Positions 36,909 through 48,237 of a stretch of DNA of 64,000 bases are shown piece after piece. Within the stretch, counting starts at the first letter, position 1. The number at the start of each line of letters is the position of its first letter. Location: the NCBI GenBank assembly GCA_963920665.1, contig OY987269.1, forward strand, positions 13,704,501-13,768,500. Reading direction: 5' to 3'. The notes beneath the pieces are model-generated. The model searched no databases. It saw nothing but the letters and a program-made list of their open reading frames with translations, and was not told the origin of the DNA. This stretch comes from Straminergon stramineum. Lineage: Eukaryota; Streptophyta; Bryopsida; Hypnales; Calliergonaceae. A program made the translations under genes and the position numbers.

Positions 36909-39829
36909 TCAAACACTTGGGAAGCTACGTCTGGAATTTGTCAATCTCCTCATTTCAGACACTTTCATATCTCGAGCCACATAGTAAGGGCCCCTCTGAT
37001 TCGATGAGCGCGCAGGTGGTGTCGGCATTTTGTATACGATGGTACCAGGACCGTGGCTTCCAAGGGATGTTTCTGAAAAATTGTCCTGCTCGTACTTGTT
37101 CTTTCGACCACTTCGGCTAACACTTCCTTGGTTTCCCGGGATGAGGCCTTCTCGTTGAGCGTTCCAAAACAGATCTGCCTCCCTGGCTGGAAGACTACTG
37201 TTTCCGTCATCTCCAACCCTCGTAGGAGGATACTGCATCACCATTGATCGATAGTCAAGTGAGAATGAAGTCAATGAACACTTCACAAAGCAAGTCAATG
37301 TCGAAAACGAGAATAAAGCAGTAACATTACAGAAGAGAGCCAAAAAGAGGAAGTGATGCCACAACTGTGAAAGGAAATGTCGACTGCTGATTTGAACAAT
37401 GGCCAAACTCAGTGCCAACTTCTACTTCGTTAGGAGTTAGTGGGGCCAATGTTATCAAGCTTCACCCTAAAGGGTCCAAGAGATCCATGTTGGCTCTCGA
37501 GTTTTTAGTACCAGTCAGGACAAGGTCCTCCAGGGACCTTCATTAGTTTAGGGCTTAGGAATGCAATGAAATTCATTAATTCAGGAGATATATCATTTTG
37601 AGCCATCACCATTATATATGGAGAAGCACAATATGATCATCAAAACCAGAGCTATGAAACCAAATTGAGGTTATCACCAAAGTTCAGTTTCAAATACTAG
37701 ATTCAACTAATAGTTCAGCAGCTAGGGTGGAAATGCGCTTACAAGGTCCAAATAGTGTGAAGAGCTGCTCAAGCCTTCAGGGGGCTGCAAGCTCCCAGGG
37801 CTGTTGTTGTCGTGGACGAGCAGCTCAGGGGTGTGAGGTTTCATAGAAGTCTTGGCACTCAAGGTCCTCTTGTTGCTTGGCGTCTTCACAGGAGTCTTCT
37901 CGGTTGAGGTCCTCCCAGTGATCTCCAGGTCAGTATGTCTGTTTCTGTTGCGAAGGTAGACCTCACACTTCACTACACTTCTACCCACTTGAAACCCTGG
38001 AATCATTGAGAAACCCACTTCGGTATTCACATCGGCCTCTTCATCCTCTTCTTCGGAATTCCCAGGGTCAGCAGACTCCATGGTCTCTCTCTGGAACTTG
38101 GCACCGTTCTCATAAATCAACATTTCCACCTTCTCTTCAAACGAATGCACCAATCTGTGCACCAGCCAAACGGAAACAGCAACTTTCAGAAAGCTTTGGT
38201 AGAACACAGTTTTCGGATGGCATTCCCTTTCGATCACGTCCCACTCCTCTTGGTAGATGGGCAAAGGCTGGTCACTGACTAAATCGCCAATGATGGACTT
38301 GAACTTCTTGAAGCAGAACCTTCCAAGAAAAGAGTCATCCGGTGAGTCTAAATCCAGCAGCATGGAAATGGTGGATGCCTTGTCCTTGAACTTGGAGAAA
38401 TCATCGAAGGAAATGAGCTTCGTCATTTGGTCATTCTCAAAGTATTCTACGCCAAAATACAGATTTGGAGCGTCGAATCCATCGAATAATCGTTTGCAAA
38501 TGAACGCTTGAACTAAGAACTTCCAATGGTTGGCTCTATCCATGTCGGCCCTGACTTCCCGGAGAATCGTCTGCTTGAGGTACTCGAGCTCCACCGGATG
38601 TTTGTTCATGTTCGTGATGAGAACCTTGGCAAAATGATTAACAGTACTCTTCACTCCCATTACCGCCATCAGGAGATTTTTCGGAGATGGTCCCGTGTCA
38701 TCATCCTGGTACAATCCTGGAGGTGGAACTCGGAATTGGTAACCAAATGCCTCCCGAGAGCCATTGTTGCGGTCCCCACGACTCGACGAGGAAGACGCAG
38801 TATATTTCCGGATGACCTCCAGGTCGGCTGGAGGACTTGGTATGGGAAGCGTGATGCTTTGATTCCAACTAAGAGCGGCTGGAGAATTGCTTGCACTCGC
38901 TGCTTTGCGGAATTTGGGTAGTTCAGGCTCAGCATTTTTGCCATCAAGCCAATCCTGTTAATAATTTACGCAGGCAAAAGAAAGACGTAAATTGGTCGGC
39001 TCGACTCGAAAAGGAAAGGTTTCATCAGTACCCCCACCCCAACCCCATGAGTGACGGGGAAGATTCTCTTGATGACAACGCCGAAAAATTAATGAACTTT
39101 TCTAAGCTTACTGGTAATCCCACGATCACCACACCTCAGTTTCTAGCATAATTAAATATAGTCACTCTGCAAACGGGTGATTCGCAAATAGCCATTAGAT
39201 CAAGACAGAGCTCATGCCATTCAAGATATAAAGCTGCTCACCTGAAAATGTGGAAAAAGACGCCCTGGTTTCTTATATTTCTGCCGAGAATGATTTTTTT
39301 GAGGAGTCCCCGAAGGAGTCTCTGCCTCCTCTTTCTCCTCCTTGGTTTCCCAGATTTTTGCGAGATTCCACGACGGAGTCACCCCAACCACCACCTTGAC
39401 TTCACTATCTTTTGGGAATTTCCCAACATCCGCCTTTGTAGTCAACATTATTCTCCCGAGTTTCTTCAGAGATGTAATTGCAGGCTGGATCAAATCTGAG
39501 GCGTCTGGGGGAGAGATTGCATTATCCAAGCTTGCTTGAACTAGCTCCATAGGCTCTTGAAGGTCAGGGAGTGATTCGATCCTCTGGGTGGGATTGACAA
39601 GAGTTGCAACACTTCCAGTAACATCCTTGTTGGCCAATGGGCTTTCCTCAGTAACCATCGGTGTTGAGACAAGCCGTACTTCGTGATTGAAAGCAGCTGC
39701 AGGCAAGACTGCACAACAGTTGCTTCCCTCATCAATACGATGTACAATGTCTTCATCCCACTGCCACTAGAATACAAAATTGTCAACACGAAGTAAAGAG
39801 CCAGCTCGTTAACTCACCTTTTGCAACAT
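36909..39829 (-). CDS. DUF641 family protein (GIL1 / IRK-interacting-protein-like)
   Basis: Plant-specific family whose members act in light-modulated gravitropism (GIL1) or bind the IRK receptor kinase; biochemistry is unknown. Exons on the minus strand: 39829-39818 (MLQK), 39766-39242, 38954-37743, 37232-36909, joined in phase 0 with GT-AG sites, giving about 690 aa. The N-terminal half is low-complexity. The family core lies at about residues 273-513: FICKRLFDGF 330-339, GRFCFKKF 390-397, HPKTVFYQSFLK 425-436, VWLVHRL 441-447, MIPGFQVG 496-503, CEVYL 509-513, with an acidic run 480-485. The last exon is inferred from a good donor (gtaagc) kept in the second copy; reading through it instead stops at 37722 and gives 589 aa. 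The start is the only in-frame Met in exon 1 after a stop. It lies 3' of the kinase on the same strand. Confidence 0.85.
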
Positions 39830-39891
39830 TTGGAACTCGACGAGGCCCAATTCCCATGAACTTCAATGGTGATTGAAAGAACGTTGAAACC
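39830..39891 (-). other. 5' untranslated part of the first DUF641 exon
   Basis: The first exon begins after a ctttag acceptor at 39892-39893 and contains an in-frame TGA upstream of the chosen ATG. An upstream out-of-frame ATG (Met-Gly-Ile-Gly) overlaps. The layout is conserved in the second copy at 53793-53870. Confidence 0.5.
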
Positions 39892-40233
39892 CTAAAGAAA
39901 ATTCACACGATGGGGGCACATGTTCGTAAGATTTTCATTAAAATGATGAAAGATCTTAATGCCAGGACAAGAGATATTCCCTTCCTAGAGTCCTCATGTT
40001 ATGTTAACATTAGAAAAATGAGGGGATGATTAAATTTAAGTTTCATGTGAGTATCATGGTACATTAGCTACATTAGATTGATATTGCATTTTACAAATAT
40101 TGGACGAACAAAACATGAGAAACAACCTCCAATAGATTTGCATGATTTGTATTGCTACATTCATAGATGTGAGATTCATATAGTCCTCACATTGGTCATG
40201 TTGCAATCAGGTGATTGGAAATAGTGTTTGCAT

Positions 40234-41910
40234 TTACATAATATGAGATTGTGTACTACATTGGATCATATAATGCAAAAACAAAAATATTGTGTTGCAC
40301 ATGCACCTGGATGTCGATGGTGACGGGGATAAATTCAAACTCTGCACTTGGTCACTTCGGGTGGTGTATGCAAAAAAAAACTTGCTATCATCCAATGTCA
40401 TCACTCCCAAGCTCAACAATTTTGCATGTCTCAACAATTTGCAAATACTAGCAAAATTTGGTCGACGAGAAGGCAAAAACTCCAAACAACTCTTGATGAT
40501 AAATGCCAAGTATGGAGGGCAATCCTTGGGTAGAGTTGGCCTAAGTCCTTCCTTGCATATCATGGTTTGAATATCCAATGGAGACTTGTCAACATATTCA
40601 ACATATGCTGGCTTTCCACTCAATATCTCTGCACATGTAATTCCAAAACTCCAAACATCCACCATCGACACATAGTGTCGTTTTTGGGCCATGTCCTTTC
40701 CAAATATCTCTGGAGCCCTATACATTCCAGTACCCTTGTTCCTTGAAAGAGCTTGGAAGGTGGAAGTGTTGGTGAAAGATTTCACCAATCCAAAGTCTGC
40801 CAATTTTATGTCCAAATACCCTTCACCATCAATACATGTCAAAACCACTCTAGGCCGCTCTTTTACAAGAATGTTGGCAGGCTTCAAGTCTCGATGAGTC
40901 AAATGTTTGTCATGCATGTAGCGCATAGCTTGTGCTATTTGATACATGATATCAATGGCTACGGGAAGTGAAAATGGCATACTATCTTTTCCCATTTGCA
41001 TCTTTGAAGATGACATACCCTTCAATGGACCTCTCATATATGCACCAAGATCTTGGGGCATCAACTCCATCAATAAATTGGATTTTGGATTCTTAGGATG
41101 ATCTTCCCAATAGTGAAACAATCGAATAATGTTGGGATGAAATAGACCCTTCAAGGCAGTGGCTTCCTTCTCATCTTGCCCAAGCAACACTTTTAGAGCA
41201 CACTCAACTCCTAGCCACTTCACTTTCAATACAGTCCCACAACCTCCTTGTCCCAATACATTGTTATATTCATACTTTGTCAACTCCTTATCTCTACTAG
41301 TTATATTACCTGTCAACCAAGATCGCAAATAAATGGCCCGTAGATAGTCTATACCATTTGTTGAACCATGGAATTCTCCAATCTTGGAGGTCTTGGAAAT
41401 GATTGTCCCCTTATCTTCTAGAGCAGCTTGTTGCAATGCATGACTCTCTCTCCGCAAATCCTTGAACAATTGGTGATATGCTTCATCCATGATCTTCATC
41501 TCCTCCACCTTCTCTTCTTGAGATAAACCCCTTCTACAAGTGATCGCAAAATCCAACAACATTCTCCAAAGGTGGATATCCAATATAATCACCATAAACT
41601 CCTCTTGAATCTCCACCAACATCATGGCTGACACAAGCCATGATTCTAAATCCTGGCAACAACATTTCTTAACCAAGACCTCAGCTCTTTTAACTGTAGA
41701 ACACAAGTGTTGGAGACTAATGCTTCCCACCCCTTCACCAAACTTTGAACAAGCACTCCTCTTTTCTAAAAATGCACTCGTCTCCACAAGTTCTTCAACC
41801 AAGATTTGGCATTGGCGTTCATTCAACTGAAATGATGTGTCACTTGAACCTCCTACTAGTTGACGCACAACCTCTGTTGATTCAATGACATGTTCATAAC
41901 AATGAACCAT
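40234..41910 (-). CDS. TKL-type protein kinase with N-terminal helical region, 558 aa
   Basis: Predicted Ser/Thr (TKL) kinase. Residues 1-160 are predicted helical, with a Cys-rich KKCCCQ stretch at 81-86, resembling adaptor-like four-helix regions of plant kinases. The kinase domain spans about 214-495: glycine loop GQGGCG 220-225, ATP-binding Lys 240 (ALKV), catalytic HRDLKPAN 339-346, DFG 372-374, RAPE 398-401, DVWSFG 418-423, SRRP 481-484. All catalytic residues are present, so it should be active. The C-terminal 60 residues are low-complexity. The gene is a single exon; the Met at 41910 opens the ORF. It lies about 400 bp upstream of the DUF641 first exon on the same strand, and this gene pair was duplicated together. 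The exact subfamily and substrate are unknown. Confidence 0.88.
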   Translation of the reverse strand: MVHCYEHVIESTEVVRQLVGGSSDTSFQLNERQCQILVEELVETSAFLEKRSACSKFGEGVGSISLQHLCSTVKRAEVLVKKCCCQDLESWLVSAMMLVEIQEEFMVIILDIHLWRMLLDFAITCRRGLSQEEKVEEMKIMDEAYHQLFKDLRRESHALQQAALEDKGTIISKTSKIGEFHGSTNGIDYLRAIYLRSWLTGNITSRDKELTKYEYNNVLGQGGCGTVLKVKWLGVECALKVLLGQDEKEATALKGLFHPNIIRLFHYWEDHPKNPKSNLLMELMPQDLGAYMRGPLKGMSSSKMQMGKDSMPFSLPVAIDIMYQIAQAMRYMHDKHLTHRDLKPANILVKERPRVVLTCIDGEGYLDIKLADFGLVKSFTNTSTFQALSRNKGTGMYRAPEIFGKDMAQKRHYVSMVDVWSFGITCAEILSGKPAYVEYVDKSPLDIQTMICKEGLRPTLPKDCPPYLAFIIKSCLEFLPSRRPNFASICKLLRHAKLLSLGVMTLDDSKFFFAYTTRSDQVQSLNLSPSPSTSRCMCNTIFLFLHYMIQCSTQSHIM

Positions 41911-43411
41911 GGTGACTTGTTGAATAGGAGCTTCAACAACATATCATAAATGCAAATCTATGAATAATGCTTTCACATTAAAGTTGATCTGCAATCAAGT
42001 GCAATCACATTCAACCAAAAAGAGTATTAAAATATATCACTATATTGATAGCCTTTGTAACTAAATAAAGACTACAAATGTTAGAATGTCACATAAGCTA
42101 AGCTACGTGTAATATCTAGGCCAAATGGATCCAATTTAACATTTTCTTTAATTAACAAACATCAAAAGATTCCTAATTCTTCGAGAAGCTAGAATTCTAC
42201 ACAAGCCTACTCTCTCATAAGAATATGCTCAAACAGTTGTCACATTCATTACTAATATTTGAGATATCATGCTATTCTAAAAGGCCTATGAGTGTAGTAA
42301 ACAAAATTGTAGAATAGCACGTACCTCAATCATAAAAGTAAGAGCTACAACAACCATGTAGAGGACAAGCTCACTCAAATTTCCAAATGCAAAACAATTC
42401 TCACTAGTTGTGGAGTCCATAAGGGGAAATTTACACCTGCAATCAACACACCCAAGAAAACAATTCAAATTGAGGTAGGGATGTAGCCACATCTCAAAAG
42501 AAGAAGATCACACATTACTCAAGGATCATGACTATGTTTCACAAAATATTGCTTCAAACCTATTGCTCCAAGTTCAAAGAGACCAAATGGGAAAAATTCA
42601 AAAAAATTGACAACAAGGATTGTGAGATATTTGCATTTGTACAATAAAAAGGAATGTTTCCTTAGCACACTTTTCAATAGGTTACGTGCATATTAGTGTT
42701 CATTCCTATTAGTGCACAATCCACGAAATTTCATGAAATTTGACTGCCCCTTGGATATTGATGCATATGACCTCTAAAAAAATATATTAGAAAGCAAATA
42801 AATCATTAAATACAACAAGCTGCCCAAAATCTTCAAGGAACAATTCCAGATTTCCAGGGTTACTGACCCATTAGAGCTTAATTGTATATAACATTTCAGA
42901 TTGTCATTCTAGAGAAGGTACTCAAAAACAAGCCCTCAAACCCACCTACTCTCCAAGACTATGCCATCATTGTATCGAGAAAAAGTTCAATCAATCATCG
43001 CACATTCAATTCTGCATCTCACAAGTTCAGTAAAAACTTGTTAGAAGTACAACTTCAATACGTCTTCGATTATGCTATTACCCGCACGGATGGACCCAAA
43101 ATCGAGCTAGAAATATCGAGAAAACAAAACCACGTCAGTAAACTCATGCCTGTCTCTACAGTTCTCAACCTCAAACTTGCACTGCTTTGTTGTCGACAGA
43201 ATAGTTTGCGATAAGAGGCAAGCGTTCGTTTGTCACCAACCTCTGGACCGTACACTTCTAAAAGCAAGTACTAGAAAACATTAGTTTAGGTTTATATCTA
43301 CGATTGCAATCCAAAATCTACGCCTAGGAGAGCAAGCAGCAGGGAAGAGAACCGGAATCCATCGACAACTCCTCATGAGATCTATTTATGCTATGGAATC
43401 ACTACCAATAC
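41911..43411. other. Kinase upstream region, no gene supported
   Basis: This stretch is part of the 2.9 kb missing from the second copy. It may include the kinase promoter and 5' leader. Small ORFs at 42882 (+) and 43070 (-) have no recognisable content. Confidence 0.4.
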
Positions 43412-45130
43412 CTTGGGATCTGAGTGTGCATGAAACTAATGGTTATCAAGTTAAGGTTAACATAGACACACCCTTGTCGATCAAAGGACGGGTCTTTTCG
43501 GATGCCGACCTAAACATTGAATCTCCAGCACAAACGCAGTCTTGATATTCTATGCTCAAGTCAATGCTTGCCTTAACTCCCCGAAACAAATGAAACACCA
43601 ACGACACAAAGTGAACATTCATGTGCTCACCTCAAACCCTAACCTGCTAGGTTGCTACCATGAGCAACCCGGTCCTCTGCCATCAAAGGTCAACGGCTAT
43701 CATATCCAAAGTACAAACATCAAGCCCCTCTCTACCTCCTTACACTGCCGGGGATCTGCGAAAGCACCGCAGTAGATAAGTCAACCTGGCATCACTTCCC
43801 TACTACAATGAGCTTCTACTACACCTCAGATACAACGGGAATTGGAGTTGGAAAGTTTGGAGAACCTCCAAAGCTTACCGACAACTGCTCACCGTCCCAG
43901 TCCTTCTGCTACACCTGCTTTGCTTAGTAAAGGAAGTTCGCTCCTAAAAGCCAGGCTTAGGTTTCACGGTTCTGGATATGACAGCAAGAAGGAGCGGCAA
44001 CCACCTGCTTCCCCGCATTCAAAGTCACTTTTCCAAACCAGATAAGGATTTGAAAACCCGAAACACCGAATACTATCCCCGCCACAACAGACTTTCCATT
44101 ACAAGCTCAGCCCAAGTTCCACAAACCCGACAATAACGCAAACGTTCACAAATGGCAAGGTAAATCCATCTGCCTTCTCTCTCGAGCCTGCAAGGAGACC
44201 ATACGATGGATTCAAACAAAAAAGAAAACCACATTTGTTTAACCCTTGGAGGACGCGGAGGACCAAAAATGTCCGACGAATGACTTCACTGTTCAATGTA
44301 AAAACAAAGAACGCACCTATTGGTCCAATAATTGGAGCAATTTGGTCCACGTCCTTGAAGGGTAAGTTAAGAGTAAGAGAACTATCCCCGCATGAATGCA
44401 AAGGTCTGTGCCCACAGGGTGTTAGAAGCACTGGTAAGAGAATCTAAATTGGCATGGCAGAAGAGTCTCAATTCATTCTTGAAACCCCCATGCCCCACTT
44501 TCAGCAGCATATCACACCAAGCCCAAATCGGCCTTAACACAGAGTAAAGTAACATCACCACTAAGAGCTTCATGAGGGGGTCTTCCTGTACTACAGATCA
44601 CACGTGAATTTCAAACAGAAGCACTCTGTCAAGCAAGTGTTTGAGCATGAAATTCACCGACTGAGTCAAACCCTACCCTGAACTCCTCCACAAGAATCGA
44701 AAATCAACAGAAAGAATCTCAAAAGTACGTTCAAGTGTGACCATCACTCACCACAAAGCCTGTTGCAGCGATGCGCCACACGCTTCCAGCGCAGACATGC
44801 ATCCCAAGAAGACCAACCTTGTTTCGTCAAATTGTACTTCTCCTACCGACACTCCAAATCTTACTGATAAGTGCTCACCCTACCAATCCCTCCCCACGAC
44901 ACCTTCCCAGCGCCAGATTCTAACTCTCCGTCCGGTCCATCTTCCCCAGCCATTGCGAAATCGATGCGTCCGTGACCAAGTGTCGGTAAGGTCGCCAGGA
45001 TTCATGGTTTTCAAGCTTGCACCTTGCCCCCCTTTGGCTAGACGAAGTGGGACCTTCCTTCCCCTTTCCCGGATCCCTGGAGAAGCGAACACTTCCCGGG
45101 AATACCCACTGCGCTTCGGCAATGGGTCCT
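43412..45130. other. Duplicated less AT-rich block, possible leader exons on minus strand
   Basis: Conserved with 54731-57775. On the minus strand a 25-codon open stretch, 44953-44879, starts with ATG (MAGEDGPDGE) and ends at a good donor (gtgagc). The copy at 56410-56460 has lost a base, and a related second unit occurs at 55200-55320. The block might hold first exons or a promoter of a minus-strand gene, but no downstream coding exon could be joined, so no gene is called. ORFs in all frames here are short and not conserved between copies. Confidence 0.35.
44239..44365. mobile_element. 127-bp TTAA-type MITE
   Basis: TTAACCCTTGGAGGACGCGG on the left; right end cgtccttgaagggTAA, a decayed TTAA. 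The orthologous position in the second copy (55642-55757) holds the same element, so the insertion predates the duplication. Confidence 0.55.
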
Positions 45131-45151
45131 TCTAACCAGAGAGACGTTCTG

Positions 45152-45380
45152 TTAACCCTATAAGGATGGGCTGGTCACCGTGAAAATCTTCTTTTTTGAA
45201 ACAGTGTGAATTATCTACTTTAAAAATCCCGAAAGTAATCATTGAAGGTCATACTACTGTGCAAGACCTCCCCTTTTTGCACAAAATTTCAAAGATGAAC
45301 AATGGCACTTCTATCTCACATGCGAGAGTTCTCTGTCATCCATCAGACCACTTTGGTCCGCAGCATCCTTACTGGGTTAA
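45152..45380 (+). mobile_element. 229-bp TTAA-type MITE (family 1)
   Basis: Bounded by TTAACCCTATAAGGATGGGC and ccttactgggTTAA. The interior (tggtcaccgtg, gaaacagtgtga, catccatcagacc) matches 2720-3272, 63123-63352 and, inverted, 46406-46634. It shares its right TTAA with the next element. Both are absent from the paralogous site near 57790. Confidence 0.85.
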
Positions 45381-46104
45381 CACCAGAAGGATGGGCCCAT
45401 GACCACTGATTTCAAGCCTCCCTTGGCTGCCATTTTGCAGCTAGATATGAATGAAATTTTATTTATTTTATTTTTCAGAGATGAAATCATATGTTCAATA
45501 CAAGTCTTAAGAGTTTCAAAAAAATTTGGAAAAATTTGAAATTACAGTGAATTTTTTAAGAAAAAAATGAAGAAAATTCATATGTAATACAAAATATACT
45601 CAAAAAATCTGAAATTTTCACCATAGATGTATATTGTAGTGTAGAAAATCCTGGTACAAAACAAAGTTACCATGTCACTCTAAACTTAGAAAACCAACAA
45701 ACTATAGTTATAGGCCCCAAATTTAGATTGCTTTAAAATATGGAATTTATGAATTTACCAAACTTTCCAATTAGAGTAGAAATTGCACTTGATAAGCTTC
45801 ATTTCATTAGAAATCACACTAGAATCAAATTAGAAAAATATCATTTTTATGGCTAAAATTCACATCAAGGGAAAATAGCAAGAAATGGTCAAAATATAAT
45901 ACAAAGGTGATTTGTTTTTTAAGCATCTTCTTCTTTAGAAAAGTCAATAATACCATAATGAAAGAATTTGTAATACCATTCACTAAAAATGTACTCAAGT
46001 ACCCTCCAAAAAAAATTGGATGAAAAAATATTTTTTCCATCCTACAGTCTTAGGCAAAGTCATCCATTGGACACTTAGTGTCCACAAAGTCCTTTTGGAA
46101 TTAA
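45377..46104. mobile_element. 728-bp TTAA-type element adjoining the MITE
   Basis: Left TTAACACCAGAAGGATGGGC, right aagtccttttggaaTTAA. The interior matches the partial element beginning at 62452 (tcctggtac, aactatagttat). The second copy at 57776-57830 joins gagagatgttct to ctgtag directly, so the whole 45152-46104 stretch is inserted DNA. Confidence 0.65.
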
Positions 46105-46405
46105 TCAGTAACTTACTGTAGCTATTGCAGAAGGGCAAACTTCCATGCTTCTTAGGCTGTCAATATAGGATAACAATTTTCTAGTATTTACTTGTAATTA
46201 CAAGTGGGGCCTAGTCTAAACAAGCCAGAATGTCCAAATTCCAAAAAAGTGGATATTTCTATTTGGATAGACTACTCATATCAGAAAAGTAGATATTTAT
46301 ATTGTCATGTATGGAAAAGTTAAATTTTTCTCAAAAAGGGAATTTAATACAATGTGCTTGTGACAAAGAATGGTGATTTTTGAAGTACTGCATATAACAT
46401 CATGG

Positions 46406-46634
46406 TTATCCCAGTAAGGACGCTGCGGATCAGAGTGGTCCGATGGATGACAGAACTCTCGCAGGTGAGATAGAAGTGCCATTGTTCATCCTCGAAATTT
46501 TGTGCAAAAAGGGGGAGGTTTTGCATAGTAGTATGACCTCCAATGATTACTTTTGGGTTTTTTAAAGTAAATGATTCACACTGTTTTCAAAAAAGAAGAT
46601 TTCCACGGTTACCAGCCTGTCCTTACAGGGTTAA
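46406..46634 (-). mobile_element. 229-bp TTAA-type MITE (family 1), inverted copy
   Basis: Reverse orientation of 45152-45380, bounded by TTAT (decayed) at 46406 and cagggTTAA at 46631-46634. The flanks gaagtactgcatat and ccatgatgttattcaatag are contiguous at about 62360-62400, which is the empty counterpart. With the copy at 45152 it forms a 229-bp inverted repeat around 1 kb. Confidence 0.85.
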
Positions 46635-46794
46635 CCATGATGTTATTCAATAGTGGAACTGTAGTAAGAGTGAGGGCTTCATTTAAGTACATTTTGTAGA
46701 ATGTTATTTAAGTTGGCCCATATTTCAATACAATGTGGTCCAACTTGTTGATGATTTTTTCATTGATTTTATTTGTAAGATAGACAAAAGGGTT

Positions 46795-47342
46795 TTAACC
46801 CATAAAGGACTAAGGCATATTCTGGGCAGAAATTGTCAAAAGCCACCATTATTTAGGACAACGTGAAAAAAATAAAAATGTAAAGTTCTTTTTCAAAATT
46901 CAACCATACAAATTTGTACTAGACTTCTACAGGAATGTGAGGAAAATATTTCATAAACTTTGAATGCATGGATTGAAAGATTATAACACTTGAAGTTACG
47001 AGAAAAAGTTTTTTTCTATCTTTGCCCAACAAGGCTAGCAAACTTTAACTCCTTCTAGAATGAGATTTATACAATATACATGGTTATATTTTTAACATTT
47101 ACATCTTGTATCATGTAAGTTACAATCTTTCCAAATTTCAAAATTATAGGAGATTTGCACATGCTACCCAAACTACCCCAAAAGTTTAGGGTAGCATAAC
47201 TTTTGATTGGGGCACCCAATTGAAAAAAAACCTAGATTCTAATGAGGGACAAATGTTCAAATCTATTATAAAATGACTTCATCCGCACCTACTTGACATC
47301 ACTTGCATATGTTCAATGGTCATTTGGTCCTTCAAGGGTTAA
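46795..47342. mobile_element. 548-bp TTAA-type element
   Basis: Ends TTAACCCATAAAGGACTAAG and, read inward, TTAACCCTTGAAGGACCAAA, an inverted repeat of about 18 bp with few mismatches. No coding capacity. Confidence 0.75.
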
Positions 47343-47859
47343 ACATTATTTGTCATGGGGGCTAGGAGTGTCACTTTAGTTAGATCATGGCAAAAAAATT
47401 CTAAAACTAGGCAACATAAAATTATTGGGATCGAAAGAATCTTGTAGAATGTTTATATTTGTAGCATCAATTTTTTTTTAAGAAAAAAAAATAGATATTT
47501 GGCAAGAATGTACCAATATCAATCCAACCATCTATGTATAAAAATTAAAGAGGTGTTTTTTTATAACTTGAAAATTTATTTAAATGTTTAAAATTTTCAT
47601 TTTAAACATCCCAAATTATTGAAAATGAAAATATTTAGAATTGAAAGTTCTTGTAGAATTGGTTCAACAAAAATGATTTTAAGGTGATATATTTTTTCAA
47701 AGCCTATGAACTTATAAAACTATAAGAACATTTCAAAAATTTCTTCAGATATTAGCATTAAAATTTGCAAATCCAATGACAAACTTTAGGTAGGAACTTA
47801 TTTAGCCAATATTTTTATATTGAAGCATATTAAAAGCACTCGGTATAAAGAACAACAAC

Positions 47860-48237
47860 GCTAGCATGTGAGTCTAGAAATGAGAACCTATTAGCCTTAA
47901 GCCTAGGTGTAAGTAGATATTTTATAACTATTGAAGGTGTTTATAACATACATACTTATAATATGAGTATATTATAACCATGTAAGGTGCTTGTAATATA
48001 GGTACCTATAATATAAATATATTATAATTATAGAAGGTGCCTATAACATAGGTACCTAAAACATAGACACCCATAATATAATTAGACACTTATTATATAA
48101 ACATCCTATAACCATGGAAGGTGATTATACCATAGATACGTATAATATAGACACCTATAACTATGGAAGGTACCTATAATATAATTACCAATAACATAGA
48201 AGCCTAGGCTCCTAAGCTCATGGGCTCACATGCTAGC
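47860..48237. mobile_element. TIR element with GCTAGCATGTGAG ends
   Basis: Starts GCTAGCATGTGAG and ends CTCACATGCTAGC, a perfect 13-bp inverted repeat, flanked by AAC on both sides (possible 3-bp target duplication). The interior is made of irregular TATAATATAGGTACC-like repeats, as in 23565-23788. It is missing from the paralogous segment near 29.0-29.9 kb. Confidence 0.75.

Noticed and set aside
36965..37216. Alternative frames and plus-strand ORFs over the DUF641 tail exon
   Set aside because: Only the minus frame at 36909-37232 is in phase with exon 3 and protein-like in the second copy.
37233..37418. N-terminal extension of the tail-exon ORF up to 37418 as a separate gene
   Set aside because: The extension is hydrophobic low-complexity sequence and is not open in the second copy, where a stop precedes the corresponding Met.
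44737..45135. 132-codon plus-strand ORF in the duplicated block
   Set aside because: Its counterpart at 56243 is frameshifted and the composition (Pro/Ser/Thr-rich reverse of a GC-rich strand) does not look coding.
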